From Symbiodinium natans (lineage: Eukaryota; Sar; Dinophyceae; Suessiales; Symbiodiniaceae): a DNA stretch of 64,000 nt. The notes under the pieces are model-generated. The model saw only the letters and a list, made by a program, of their open reading frames with translations. It did no database searches and was not told the DNA's origin. Positions 28,169 through 38,695 of the stretch are shown one piece after another (position 1 is the stretch's first letter; the number at the start of each line of letters is the position of its first letter). The DNA lies in contig CAJNDS010000003.1 of the NCBI GenBank assembly GCA_905221605.1, positions 1-64,000 of the forward strand, written 5' to 3'. Both the position numbers and the translations under genes were made by a program.

Positions 28169-28504
28169 ATACCCCTGAATTTGTCCAAGTGGCTTCACCG
28201 TGTTCTGGATGGTGCGCAGCACCTCGGCCCGTGCCTCGCCAGGTTTGGCTTACTTGTTCTCAGTCGGGAATCAGGAAATTGGGATCCCAAAAACAGTGGG
28301 GCTATTATGCTTACAAACTTCTGCTCCCTGGTAGTCAAGAAGCAGCAAGTTTGGGGTTCTAGCTTATTTCTGTGTGTGTGTGTGGGTGAGGCGGGTACTT
28401 GAAGATCGGGGGCCTTAGAGGTACTTGTTAAGCAGGGTCACAAGTTACAAACTGGGATAACCCCGTGAGGGTCCCTTTAGTCGCAATTGTAACCCAACTA
28501 CCAA
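28169..28504. other. Spacer, nothing recognised
   Basis: A plus-strand frame (28151-28402) is open but unidentified. A short TG run lies at 28370-28384. Confidence 0.3.
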
Positions 28505-28567
28505 AACCCTAAACCCTAAACCCTAAACCCTAAACCCTCAACCCTAAACCCTCAACCCTAAACCCTA
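28505..28567. repeat. Interstitial telomeric repeats, CCCTAAA/CCCTCAA
   Basis: About nine units. A TCTAGGG/TTTAGGG block in the opposite orientation follows at 28668-28735. Confidence 0.95.
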
Positions 28568-28753
28568 ATGGCTCTTGGCTCTGCTTGGCATGGCATGTGC
28601 CGCCACCCCACAAACCGCTGGGAGTGAGGTGGCGCCATCCTCGCATCGATCCATGTTCTATCGGTCTAGGGTCTAGGGTCTAGGGTTTAGGGTCTAGGGT
28701 TTAGGGTTTAGGGTTTAGGGTTTAATTAGGCTTTAGGGTTTCGGGGAATTCTT

Positions 28754-28868
28754 CTTGGTAGCCCAGTAACCACACTTTAACAAGGGCAACCTTTTTTTGG
28801 GTTGGTTACTTTATCAGGGAACCTTGAACCAAATAAAACAGGCTGAAGGGTACCACTGGGCTACCAAG
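28754..28868. mobile_element. MITE-like element, family A, complete copy
   Basis: CTTGGTAGCCCAGT at the left and its inverse ACTGGGCTACCAAG at the right. The centre carries AAGGGCAACCTTTTTTTGG and an imperfect palindrome GGTTACTTTATCAGGGAACC. Confidence 0.9.
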
Positions 28869-28958
28869 TCTGGCAAGCCCTTCAAATTTTTGGCTGTCCC
28901 CCGAGTAGCGTATCCCCCCCTCCCCCGCCGCCCCTCAATTAGGTATCCCCTAAGCCTA

Positions 28959-29045
28959 CCCTAAACCCTAAACCCTAAACCCTAAACCCTAAACCCTAAA
29001 CCCTAAACCCTAAACCCTAAACCCTAAACCCTAAACCCTAAACCG
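28959..29045. repeat. Interstitial telomeric repeats, CCCTAAA
   Basis: About 12 near-perfect units. Confidence 0.97.
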
Positions 29046-29173
29046 TGGGGGGATCGGTTCAGGATTGTGCTTTAGGATCAGTTTGAGATTGCTACCTCGC
29101 CAAGCCGTCCGAGGGCCTGAAAACTTAACTAAACACAGATCCGACGGCTCTAAAATACGAGGTTGTGTTGGGG

Positions 29174-29240
29174 GTCTTTAGGGTTTAGGGTTTAGGGTTT
29201 AGGGTTTAGGGTTTAGGGTTTAGGGTTTAGGGTTTAGGGC
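29174..29240. repeat. Interstitial telomeric repeats, TTTAGGG
   Basis: About nine perfect units. The spacer between this and the previous block is unique. Confidence 0.97.
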
Positions 29241-30195
29241 TCAACTAAAGGCATCCCCCCCGCCCCCCGTCCTGTGTTTTCTACAGGGAACAAAGGCCCC
29301 CAACCAAGCAAAAGAACAAATTAACTACCACCGTGGTGCTAGTAAACCGTTGAATCCCTGAACCAAACTCAGGGTTTTGGTTTAGGGCTGAGGCATTTAC
29401 AGTTTAGGGTTTAAGGTTGCAGCCCCGAAAGCAAAGAGCGACATCCATCTCCGTGCCTCTTGCATGTTGTATGCTGCATCCGACGTGGCCTTGCGCCCGG
29501 ACGAGGGTTTAGGGTTTAGGGTTTAGGGTTTAGGGTTTAGGGTTTAGGGTTTAGGGTTAGAGCTTAGGGTTTAGGGTCACGCTGTTGTTTAGAGTGTTGG
29601 TTCCTTCAGGGTCCATGTCTAGGATTTACGGAAGTGTCAAGATGTAGGAGCCCTTCCTTGGCCGGAAACAGTTGCAGCAGTTTTAGTTGATTATTCGCCC
29701 GCATGCTCTCCGAGACCCCGCGAGGTTGGGGTTTAGAGAAACTTTGCCAAAAGTTTCCCAATTGTTGTACAAGCTACTAAGCCCAAATTCGGGTGTTCAG
29801 CTTGAGCCCGGAACCCTAAACCCTGCATGTTTAGGATAACCTTTGGGATTCTGAGCTCTAAGCCCTCGCCCTAAAACCCTAAACCCTAAACCCTCAACCC
29901 TAAACCCTAACCCCTAAACCCGAAACCCTCCCTAACCAGCCCCGCAACACTGGGTCACCGCAGCCGTCGGCTTGCATCCCTAAACCCTAAACCCTAAACC
30001 CTAAACCCTAAACCCTAATCCCTATAAACCCTAAACCCTAAACCCTAAACCCGAAACCCTAAACCCTAAGATGCTCCGAGGCCAAGGGGCTTTCCGGGTA
30101 ATGTTCACGGCGGCCGCATCCGCTTCCACGTTGACAAGCTTCACCTGCCTCGCGGGCTGAATCACTCAAAGGGCTTCATGTTGTGGGTTTCAACC
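29241..30195. other. Mosaic spacers with three ITS blocks
   Basis: TTTAGGG at 29503-29575; CCCTAAA at 29867-29930 and 29980-30068. The pieces between them are unique and unidentified. Confidence 0.5.
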
Positions 30196-30410
30196 GGTTT
30201 AGGGTTTAGGGTTTAGGGTTTAGGGTTTAGGGTTTAAAGGTTTAGGGTTTAGGGTTTAGGGTTTAGGGTTAAGGGTTTAGGGTTTAGGCTTTGGGGTTTA
30301 GGGTTTAGGGTTTAGGGTTTAGGGTTTACGGTTTAGGGTTTAGGGTTTAGGGTTTAGGGTTCCCTAAACCCCGAAACCCCCCCTAAACCGGTTCTTGAAC
30401 CGCCTAAACC
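30196..30410. repeat. Telomeric repeats switching orientation head-to-head
   Basis: About 22 TTTAGGG-type units (30196-30361) join directly to CCCTAAACCCCGAAACCCCC. The order, G-rich strand then C-rich strand, is that of fused chromosome ends. Confidence 0.85.
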
Positions 30411-31632
30411 CCTAAACCCCTGAGCATCTAAACCCTAAACCTTTAAAGCCTAAACCCTAAACCCTAAGCCCCAAAAATTTCAGGGTTACCGGAGGGCCCG
30501 GCCTGTCGAAATCAGCTTCCAACACCGTGGTCTTTGCTCGGATGAGGGAAGCCTGGCAGCTTGGGGTATAGGGTTTAGGGTTTAGGGTTTGGGGTTTAGG
30601 TTTTGGGATTTAGGGTTTGGGGTTCAGGGTTTGGGGTTCAGGGTTGGGATGGCTGACTTGGTCCAGAGCTAGGATGGCTTTCTGGTGGGTTTGGGGTTTA
30701 GACGCTGCTCTTGGACTGAAGGACATGGACTTCGGAGTTTCGTTTTGTGCGCGTCCCCTGTCATTTTGCAGGAAAAACCTGACGCTTCTTCTCATTGAAC
30801 ATGGTCTCAGTAGCGTTATTCGACTTACTGTCCCATGTCTGTCTTTTATTAAATCTACCGAGTCCCCCGTTGTGATTTTCACTGTCGCTCAGATGGGTTT
30901 AGGGTTTTGGTTTTTGGGTTTTCAGGTTTAGGGTTAAAAATCCTAAACCCCCCACGTTAGACCCTAAACCCCAAATTTTACATTTTGCACCCTAAATTTC
31001 ACAAACTTTAGGGTTAGATGGGTTTGGCACGTTGGGGACTGTGGGCTTTGTATTGATCATTCAGGGGCTCAATGTAGGATGCTATTCGTCCTGGTCGCAC
31101 TTGGTTTCAATGCATTGGTCAGCCAACTCTTTCGGCTGGTGTAACGTCTCGGACGGGCCGGCGATGGTCAGGCAACGCTCGCCCCATTGCGCGCGGTATC
31201 TGGCCGCCGCACTGCAGCCGGTCTGGTCGTAGATGTGCTGCCTGTCGGCAAACATCAAGGTTCCCGTGACAGCGACCGCGCCAAGTTTTGCCTCATGGGT
31301 TTAGGGTTTGGGGTTTGGGTTTTCGGGTTGCGGGTCTAAAGCCCTTGCTCCTTCATGAACCCTCAGCCCTCAACCCCGAACCTGGACATCAAAAGGAGCA
31401 CTCTGCTATGTCTTAGAGGGTCAAGGGAACCCATTCTCTCCCTTTGGCTCCAGTATTGGGGCTCTGAGTGTGTAGGGTCCAGGACTTCATGGTGTTGAGG
31501 TGAAAGGTACTGGTTCAGGGGTTAGGGTCAGAGTTTAGGGTTGAGGGTTTAGGCTTTAGGGTTTAGACTTTAGAACTTAGGGTTTAGGGGTCACTATGCC
31601 GTGCTTGCAGGATGGGGGGACCTTGCAACGGT
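30411..31632. other. Spacers with degenerate ITS
   Basis: Degenerate CCCTAAA (30425-30475) and TTTGGGG (30565-30650). Unique stretches 30650-30890 and 31040-31290 have short open frames without motifs. Confidence 0.4.
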
Positions 31633-31714
31633 TCGGGGTTTAGGGTTTAGGGTTTAGGGTTTAGGGTTTAGGGTTTAGGGTTTAGGGTTTAGGGTTTAGG
31701 GTTTAGGGTTTAGT
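31633..31714. repeat. Interstitial telomeric repeats, TTTAGGG
   Basis: About 11 perfect units. Confidence 0.97.
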
Positions 31715-32414
31715 ACCCTAGAAGGGACCTTGCTCGGGCTTGTCCGACATTTTTTACCCCAGCAAACAGCTACCCCCGAAAGAACAACTAACCGATCCTC
31801 CAAGAACATGCTGCAATGAGGTTCTCACCCCTAAGCCCTACATCATAGAAGACCTGATCCCTAAACCCTAAACCTAAACCCTAAACCCCTAAGCCCGAAA
31901 CCCTCCAAGCCCTGACCTTCTGCTTCATTTCCTCTGTCGCCTGCTTCTGCATCTCCACCTGGCCAGCTTTCGTGGGTTGGGGGGGTTTAGGGTTTAGGGT
32001 TTAAGGTTTAGGGTTTAGGGTTTAGGGTTTAGGGTTTAGGGTTTAAGGTTTAGGGTCCAGATTCCTCTGAGTCAACACAAGGCGTGAAAGCAGTGCCGCC
32101 GAAACCCTAAAACCTCAACCTTCAACCCTAAACCCCGAATCCTAAACCCTAACCCCTAACCCTACCCATTCTCTTGGGGCAGGGGAAAGACCACAACCGT
32201 CTGAACCTCCTGTTTCCGTATAGCCGGGAATCCCCAAACCCCGCAACCCCACGTCCCCCAAACCCTAAACCCTGACCGCTAAAACCAAAAAAACCCGAAA
32301 CCCTGCACCCGAAAGCCGAAAGCCTCAACCCCACGCCCCCAAGTATGCAGCCGCAGTTTGAGATTCTGCGCCACCTGCTGGCGAACGTTCGCATTTTCGA
32401 TCCTCGCAAGATTC
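31715..32414. other. Mosaic spacers with ITS
   Basis: CCCTAAA at 31858-31905, TTTAGGG/TTTAAGG at 31987-32055, degenerate CCCTAAC at 32125-32165. Nothing recognised between them. Confidence 0.4.
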
Positions 32415-32515
32415 ATCTGCGGGGTTCCGCAAATAGGGTACCTCTTTGGGGGGTCTGCTTAAGAGGGATTCGGTTTTCTATTTGGGGTATACAAAAAGGG
32501 TACCCGATGTGATCT
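32415..32515. repeat. Dispersed repeat family K, copy
   Basis: GGTTCCGCAAATAGGGTACC, TTTGGGGGGTCTGCTTAAGAGGGATTC and TTTGGGGTATAC correspond to 10480-10565 and in part to 26130 and 27630. Confidence 0.55.
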
Positions 32516-32619
32516 ACATTCTAAACCTTTCCCGGAGGTCTCTGAGCGGTAAGGTGGGAGAATCAACAGGGTCCTAGGGTTCTTGCCACAGCGACAGTTG
32601 AAGGTTCAGGCCGTGATTT

Positions 32620-32703
32620 CCTCTCTCTTTATCTCTCTTTGTCTCTCTCTCTCTCTCGCTCTCTCGCTCTCTCGCTCTCGCTCTCTCTCTCTCTCTCTCG
32701 CTT

Positions 32704-32735
<32 letters not shown>

Positions 32736-32840
32736 GCTCGCTCTCGCTCTCTCTTATGATTTGTTTTTGTTGTTTTTTTTTTTTTTTTTTTTTTGGGGGG
32801 GGGGGGTGGGGTGGGGTGGGTGGGGGGGGGGTGGGGGGCC
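32620..32840. repeat. CT microsatellite followed by T-run and G-run
   Basis: (CT)n with TCTCGC units (32620-32754), then about 22 T joined to about 12 G and G-rich sequence to 32838. The S/L-rich and R/E-rich frames here are artefacts of the repeat. Confidence 0.92.
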
Positions 32841-32978
32841 GGAGAGGTTGAAGTTTAGTGTCTTCCATGAAGCAAAGCACTGCGCACAAGAATACAGATC
32901 TTGGTGCTTTTTGACCTTGAGGGACACCAGGCGTCTTGCAAACATGACGGGTAGATGGGCACTACACCCTCAACCCTG

Positions 32979-33103
32979 CCCTAAACCCTAAACCCTAAAC
33001 CCTAAACCCTAAACCCTAAACCCTAAACCCTAAACCCTAAACCCTAAACCCTAAACCCTAAACCCTAAACCCTAAGCCCTAAGCCCTATACCCTAGGCCC
33101 TAA
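32979..33103. repeat. Interstitial telomeric repeats, CCCTAAA then CCCTAAG
   Basis: About 14 perfect units followed by CCCTAAG/CCCTATA variants. Confidence 0.96.
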
Positions 33104-33182
33104 CCCCACACACTTGAAATGCCTCAAGCCTAAAGTCTCGCAAGCTCCCAAGGTTCCGCACATCTCATCACCTAGTGTCGAT

Positions 33183-33287
33183 GGTTTAGGGTTTAGGGTT
33201 TACCCTAAACGTTTACCCTAAACCCTAAACCCTAACCCTAAACCCTAAACCCTAAACCCTAAACCCTGAACGCTTAGGGTTTAGGGC
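33183..33287. repeat. Telomeric repeats in head-to-head order
   Basis: Three TTTAGGG units are followed by TTTACCCTAAACG and about nine CCCTAAA units, then a short TTTAGGG again. Orientation changes twice within 110 bp. Confidence 0.88.
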
Positions 33288-33375
33288 CGGGTCCTTTGGT
33301 CCAAGCGCACTTCCAGGAGTTGAATGCCTGAGTTCAGCTGGCCATCCATTCAGGGTTTGGAGTTTTGGGGTTTAG

Positions 33376-33573
33376 GGTAGCCCAGTAACCATATGAAAAT
33401 AAGGGCGCCCTTTTTTGGGTTGGTTGCTTTATAAGGGAACCTTGAAGCAAAGCAAGGAAAAGGGGTAGTAGCCCAGTAGCCAGATTGACATAATTCCACC
33501 CTCTTTGGGGTTGGTTCCTCTATAAAGGAACCTTGAAGCAACAAAGACGGTAACGGTTGAACTGTGCTACCAA
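33376..33573. mobile_element. MITE-like family A, two copies in tandem
   Basis: The first copy starts GGTAGCCCAGTAACC (33376) and has TTTATAAGGGAACCTTGAAGC. Its right end is replaced by the start of a second copy (GTAGCCCAGTAGCC, 33467), which ends in CTGTGCTACC (about 33571). Confidence 0.8.
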
Positions 33574-33984
33574 CGCCCTAAATCTAAGCCCCGAACTAGT
33601 CATCCTCGAGTAGATGGCATTCCAAATTGGTGGCGGGGTTTTGATTTTTGAACATTCGAATATGTTTCTTCGTGGATCAGTTGTTTAGGGTGTAGGGTGT
33701 GGATTTAGGGTTTGTGGTGCAGAGTTAGGAATTTGGGGGTTTGGGGTTTAGAGTCTGGTCGTAAGGTTTATGGTTCAAGAGTTCAAAAAAGGTAGGTAGG
33801 GTTGTTTAGCGTTTAGGGTTTAGGGTTTAGGGTTTAGGGTTTAGAGTTCGGGCTTCCTCTGTAGCTTCCGACTGCGTCCGGACGGCCCCAACAGGCGAGG
33901 AAGCCTTGCAGGTTCCCGCTGCACACCTCGCAAAAGACCCAGCGGGCGACCCTACACCCCACACCCCCCAAACCCCAAGTCCCT
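33574..33984. other. Spacer with one ITS block
   Basis: TTTAGGG units at 33810-33848. The rest is unique or degenerate. No gene. Confidence 0.4.
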
Positions 33985-34070
33985 AAACCCTAAACCCTAA
34001 ACCCTAAACCCTAAATCCTAAACCCTAAACCCTAAACCCCAAGCCCTAAACTCTAAGCCCTAAACCTATA
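33985..34070. repeat. Interstitial telomeric repeats, CCCTAAA/CCCTAAG
   Basis: About 11 units, the last several with CCCTAAG or CTCTAAG. Confidence 0.94.
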
Positions 34071-34072
34071 GA

Positions 34073-34185
34073 CTAGGCTGCCCAGCAACCTAGGCTCAAA
34101 AAGGGTACCCCTTTTTTGCTTAAAGGGGTTGATAAGGGAACCCTAAACCCCCCAAAAAAGGGGATAAGGGTACTACTGGGCGTCC
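34073..34185. mobile_element. MITE-like element, family B, complete copy
   Basis: CTAGGCTGCCCAGCAACC and the inverted TACTACTGGGCGTCC. The core is AAAAAGGGTACCCCTTTTTT. It contains AACCCTAAACCCCCC, a telomere-like seed, and abuts an ITS on its left. Confidence 0.85.
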
Positions 34186-35090
34186 TTAACTTAAGGTGGT
34201 TGAGAACGGATACCTAAACCGTAAACCCTCAACCCTAAACCAATATAACATGAAAAAGGGCCCACTCTGGGTCCCTAAACCCTAAACCCTAAGCCCAAAA
34301 CCCTAAACAGGAATACAGACATAAGGGACTTCAGTCAGAAGGGGAACCCAACAGTCGGTTTTTCGGGGGGGGGGGGGGGGGGGGCACTAGACACCGAACC
34401 CGTTCAGCATTTTGGGTTTTCGGGGCAATAAGCCCTCAACCCTAAACCCTACAAGCCCTGAATCCCACAAATGCCTACGCCCTAAACATTCTTCAGTTTT
34501 GGCGCTTCTGGTCTTGAGGGGCCGCTTTGGAGAGCTTAAAGGGCCGAGGAGACGAAAAAGCTGGCTTTGCGGGGTTCGGGTCTTTCGTACACAGAACAGC
34601 ACCCGTTCGGTTTGCGGTGCAATGTAAAGAAGGTCTAGGGTTGAGGGCTTAAAAGGGCTTTGGGCTTAACAGGCTTTGGGGATTGAAAGGGTTGAATTCG
34701 GGTGTAACAGGGCTTAGGGGAAAAATGGATCTAGGGATTCAGGGTTTAGGTTGCGGGAATGAAATGAGTGTAGGGTTTAGCATTCAATGGTCCCTTGAAA
34801 TGGATGCGCGGGGCAGATGCAAAGGTCGTGCGTCCCCCAACCCCGCATATAAAACCTAAAAATCCATAACCCATATAAGCCCTACATAGCCGAAACAAAA
34901 CGCCCTACAGAAAACCCTGCAAGTGCAAATAAAAAGCCCTCAAGAAATCATATCAAGGCCAAAAGAAGCATGAGGCCCCGGTACACCTTGTGAAGCATGT
35001 CCCGACCTCGGGCTCCCTTTGCCGACTATGTTGGGGCTTAGGGCTCAGGGTTCAGGGTTTAGGTTTTTACAACTTATATACGATTTTGCA
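34186..35090. other. Spacers, family C end, G-run
   Basis: GGGCCCACTCTGGGTCC (34259-34275) is a lone family C end next to CCCTAAA units. A run of about 20 G lies at 34365-34384. The remaining sequence is unique, with no recognised gene. Confidence 0.45.
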
Positions 35091-35096
35091 GGGTTG

Positions 35097-35646
35097 GGGA
35101 TTAATGTCGTATCCTGATTCGTCTGGACCCCTCCAATAATGAAAAGTTTTCCAAAAATTATTCAGGAGACAAAAATTCGATTGCCCCCCCACAATAAAAT
35201 TTTTCGGGCATGGGTTTCGGAAGAGAGAAAAAAAGAGAACAAGATGATGAAAGAAAAGAGCAAAAGAAGAGCAGCTTCAAGTCGGAGTTCTGAGCTGTCA
35301 TCCCCAACCTGAGCTGAGTAGCTGAGCTGTGAATCTGAGCTCTGAGGTCGAAAATCTGAGGTCTGAGCTCTTACCTTTAGCTTTAATTACTGAGCTTACT
35401 TGAGCTTTCCTGAGCTTACCTGAGCTGAGCTCATCTGAGCTTACCTGAGCTTAATTACCTAAGAGGAGAGGGAGAGGAAGAGGAGAGGGAAGAGGAGCGA
35501 AGAGGAAATGAAGAGGAGCCGGTGGGGGGGGCCCGGGGCCGAAAATTAGTTTGGGGGGGTCCCTTTTTTTGGTGACACTATTGCGGGGGTGGATTTAGTT
35601 TGGGGGGGGGGGGCCCCCCACACTCATCAGGATACCACATTAACCC
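35097..35646. mobile_element. Element M: 550-bp unit with inverted ends, TGAGCT-rich interior
   Basis: The left end GGATTAATGTCGTATCCTGA is matched by the inverse of 35626-35646 (GTTAATGTGGTATCCTGATG). Inside are many copies of TGAGCT/CTGAGCTTAC (35290-35455), a GAGGA-rich tract (35462-35520) and G-runs. ACCCCTCCAATAATGAAAA near the left and TTTTTGGTGACACTATTGCG near the right may extend the inverted arms. It is non-coding. Confidence 0.7.
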
Positions 35647-35670
35647 TAAACCACAAACACTATATAAGCC

Positions 35671-35769
35671 TTGGGATGTCCCCCTTATACTAGCAGTCCT
35701 GTATCGAGATGATAACAGGGGGTACTATAATCCCTATTAAGGACTGTGAGTAAAACGGGGAATCCCAAG
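35671..35769. mobile_element. MITE-like element, family F, complete copy
   Basis: CTTGGGATGTCCCCCTTATAC with AGCAGTCCT at the left. The inverse of the right end reads CTTGGGATTCCCCGTTTTAC with ACAGTCCT. The termini are about 30 bp. Partial copies: 15419 and 59905. Confidence 0.85.
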
Positions 35770-35787
35770 CCCCGTAAGGATTCCTTA

Positions 35788-36010
35788 AGCCCTAAACCCT
35801 AAACCCTAGACCCTGAACCCTAAACCCTAAACCCTAAGCCCCATATAGCCTAGATCCCAACGGGAATGTTCTAGACCGGGGAGCATCCTTGCACGTCTCC
35901 AGCAGGGCGGTGCTGACCTGAGCACGCCCGCAAGGTTTAGGGTTTAGGGTTTAGGATTTAGGGTTTAGGGCTTAGGGTTTAGGGTTTAGGGTCTAGGGTT
36001 TAGGGTTCGA
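35788..36010. repeat. ITS blocks in opposite orientation around a unique spacer
   Basis: CCCTAAA-type at 35788-35845 and TTTAGGG-type at 35936-36008. Confidence 0.93.
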
Positions 36011-36066
36011 AGCCCCAATCCTGACACGTGTTCCTGTGTGGGTGTGGGGTTTAGGGTTTGAGGGCT

Positions 36067-36184
36067 TACTTGGAGGTTCACGAGTGTTTATGTTGTGAAA
36101 GTAGGGTGCGTATACTTATGCCTGCACCTATTTTGGGCACTTCTAACCCTACTTATCATGATAGCTACCCATTAACCTCCAAGT
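36067..36184. mobile_element. MITE-like element, family G
   Basis: TACTTGGAGGTTCACGAGTG at the left and the inverted ATTAACCTCCAAGTG at the right. The best-conserved copy is at 59168-59290. Confidence 0.8.
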
Positions 36185-36254
36185 GTGTAGGGCTTAGGGG
36201 ACCTGTGCTGTATGTTTGTTCGATATTGGGGGCGACAGGTGTTGGGATCAGGCT

Positions 36255-36432
36255 ATGTTTCGTGGGGATGTTTCGGGGTATGTTTCGAGGTATGTTTCGG
36301 GGGTATGTTTCGGGTATGTTTCGGGGCATGTTTCGGGGGAATGTTTCGCTGCATCATGAGCTACTTTACCAGCAATTTCAGGAGTTGGTTGCGCGGGTAT
36401 GTTTCGGGGCATGTTTCGGGGTATGTTTCGCG
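36255..36432. repeat. Minisatellite, GGTATGTTTCGGG unit
   Basis: About seven units of 11-14 bp (36255-36345) and a second group of three (36397-36430) with a unique 50-bp insert. Frames rich in G/M/F/C follow from the repeat. Confidence 0.88.
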
Positions 36433-36479
36433 GGCGTGCAGCCCGTGCGCCCTTCTCAAACCTAAGCCCCCCCAGAAAC

Positions 36480-38215
36480 GAACAAACCCGTATCAGGGTT
36501 TAGGGTTTAGGGTTTCGGGTTATTCTAGTTGAGAAACTTGAAGTAAGTGACCATAAACAGGGTGGAGGGTTTAGGGCTAGATAGCACGCAGTTTTCTCAG
36601 TGAGGTACTTAACTTCAGCTCCCTTAGCAAGAGCCCAGTTGTGGACCCTTTGGCAAAAGTCAGGTAGGGTTCACACTAAGAATTAGGACAGCATAGGGCT
36701 TTCGTAAGGGGATACTGCTGAGTGTATGTATGCTGTTCTCCTCCCTGCCGACACTAGGGGGATCTGAGAGTAGTACAGTTTATATGCACAACTGCTGAGA
36801 AGCATCTTTGATACTTAAAGCCGTAACCATGAACCTCGTCCTCAACCTCAGAACTTTCCCAGACGCCGGAAATCCTACACTGCTGGCTTGTTGAAGGCAG
36901 GTTTCTTTCTGGATGCAGTACCCTGCATACTTTAGGGGCCGGATTACATCAGTCAGGGTCCCCCAGGCGAGAGTCTAACTCAGGGAAGAGTGGCACCTCG
37001 TTTTGGGGAAGAGGTCGCTGGCCCCCATGAAGATATCAGGAACCACCAAACGGACGATGTAGCTGCGCCGATGAAAATCAGCTCCCCAGACAATGAACCC
37101 AAAAACCCCTTAAAGCCTCAAACCCAAGGCCCCCAAATCCACGTAGGGGTTTAGGGTTCAGGGGCTTAGGGTCTAGGGTGTTGGGTTCAGGGGTTCAGGA
37201 CTCTTGTTGTGGGGTCCGCATACAGGCCTGGTGATTCGGCCGCTTTGGGAACCCCCCCCCCCCCTCCCCCAAGAAAAGAACAAGAAACCTCAGCCCCAAA
37301 CCCCGAGATCCTACGCCCGAGACTTCACAGCTCTGACTCCCAAGCCCCACAGCCCATGCCAACCCTCAGCGTGCCGTAAAGCGATCCGTGTAGAGCTCCG
37401 TCGCTTTGAACTCTGCGACGGTCGACTGGCAGGAGGGGGCACCCTCCAGCTTTCTCTTCTCTCCTATAATAAAAGTTCTGAGGGTCTTGGGGTTTAGGGG
37501 TTTAAGGGTAGTAGGGCAGTAGGGTTTAGGGTATTGGGGTATTACGCATTCAGGGTGCTTAGCCTTCTGTCAGGTCAAAGCTGTACCCTTGGGGCTCACC
37601 TTTGGGTTTCTGGTCTTGGGCGTGGGCTTGGGTGCGGGTTTAGGGTTTATATAGGGTTTAGTGATTAGGGTTTAGGTGGCGTTTAGGGGGCGAGGGTGCT
37701 AGGGTACTTGGGTATCAGGGTCTTAGGGTTCAGGACATGACTTTTCACAGCGTTCACTGCTTGTGATGTGCTCATTTAAACCCTAAAGCCCTCAACCCTC
37801 ATTCCTCAACCCTGAACCCTCATTCCTAATCTCTATGCCCTCCTTCCTGAACCCTAAACCCTCAACCCCAAAATAAAAGACAGACCTGCAAGGCGCTCCG
37901 GAGGTTTGAGATGAAGAAGCCTTCGTACTCGGTCTTGTACCTTTCTTCCCAAATTCTTCATGCAGGGATTGCCGGTTGAGGGTTTAGGGATTCAGGGTTT
38001 AGGGTTTAGTGTTTATGGATTTAGGGAGTTCGGGTTTAGGGACTAGGGTTTGGGGGAACTAGGGAATCAGGTTCGCAAACAAAGGACCCCCCTACCAGTA
38101 CTTGACGGGTCAGGCTCCCCCCGCATCAGCGTCTGAGGCTGCGGGAGTTCGGAGGGTCTCAGCTTGCAGTGATTGGGGTTTGGGGCTTTAGGGTTCTGGG
38201 ATATTTTTTCTGCGT
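36480..38215. other. Long spacer mosaic, few ITS
   Basis: The least telomere-rich stretch of the right half. Isolated TTTAGGG units lie near 36497, 37147, 37491, 37640 and 37985-38020, and CCCTCAA/CCTCATT units at 37785-37870. A C-run lies at 37252-37264. No gene is recognised on either strand. Confidence 0.4.
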
Positions 38216-38217
38216 CT

Positions 38218-38302
38218 AGACCCTAAACCCTAAAACCTAAACCCTAAACCCTAAACCCTAAACCCTAAGCCCTAAACCCTAAACCCTAAACCCTAAACCC
38301 CA
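38218..38302. repeat. Interstitial telomeric repeats, CCCTAAA
   Basis: About 12 units with one CCCTAAG. TTTAGGG/GGTTAGGG units follow at 38398-38445. Confidence 0.95.
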
Positions 38303-38472
38303 GAGGCACGTCTGATAGATCTGAGGGATCTTGTCCCGGACGACGGTGTACTGCGCCACCTCTTGAGGCTCCAGAGTCTGCTCTTTCTTAGGGGAGGTTT
38401 AGGGGTTAGGGTTTAGGGTTTAGGGGTTAGGGTTTAGGGTTTACCCTAGCCCCGAAAAGGGTCAACCTTCTG

Positions 38473-38582
38473 GGTAGCCCAGTACCCACATCCTAACAAG
38501 GGGTACCCTTTTTGGGGGTTGGTTCCTGCATAAGTGAACCTGGAACGAAACAAGGGCAGAAGGGTACAAGTGGGCTACCAAG
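38473..38582. mobile_element. MITE-like element, family A
   Basis: GGGTAGCCCAGTACCC and the inverted right end AGTGGGCTACCAAG. The core is AAGGGGTACCCTTTTTGGGGG and GGTTCCTGCATAAGTGAACC. Confidence 0.88.
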
Positions 38583-38583
38583 C

Positions 38584-38695
38584 CTTTTATTTGTAAAAAG
38601 GATTCTACTTAACCCCTAAACCCTAAACCCTAAACCCTAAACCCTAAACCCTTTTTGGGGTTAACCCTTTTATTTGTAAAAGGATTCTACTTAAC
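38584..38695. repeat. Direct repeat - telomeric repeats - direct repeat
   Basis: CTTTTATTTGTAAAAAGGATTCTACTTAACC (38584-38614) recurs, one A shorter, at 38665-38695. Between them are about five CCCTAAA units and CCCTTTTTGGGGTTAA. The block begins immediately after the family A element. Confidence 0.85.

Noticed and set aside
32629-32889. S/L-rich and R/E-rich frames
   Set aside because: Products of the CT microsatellite and T/G-runs.
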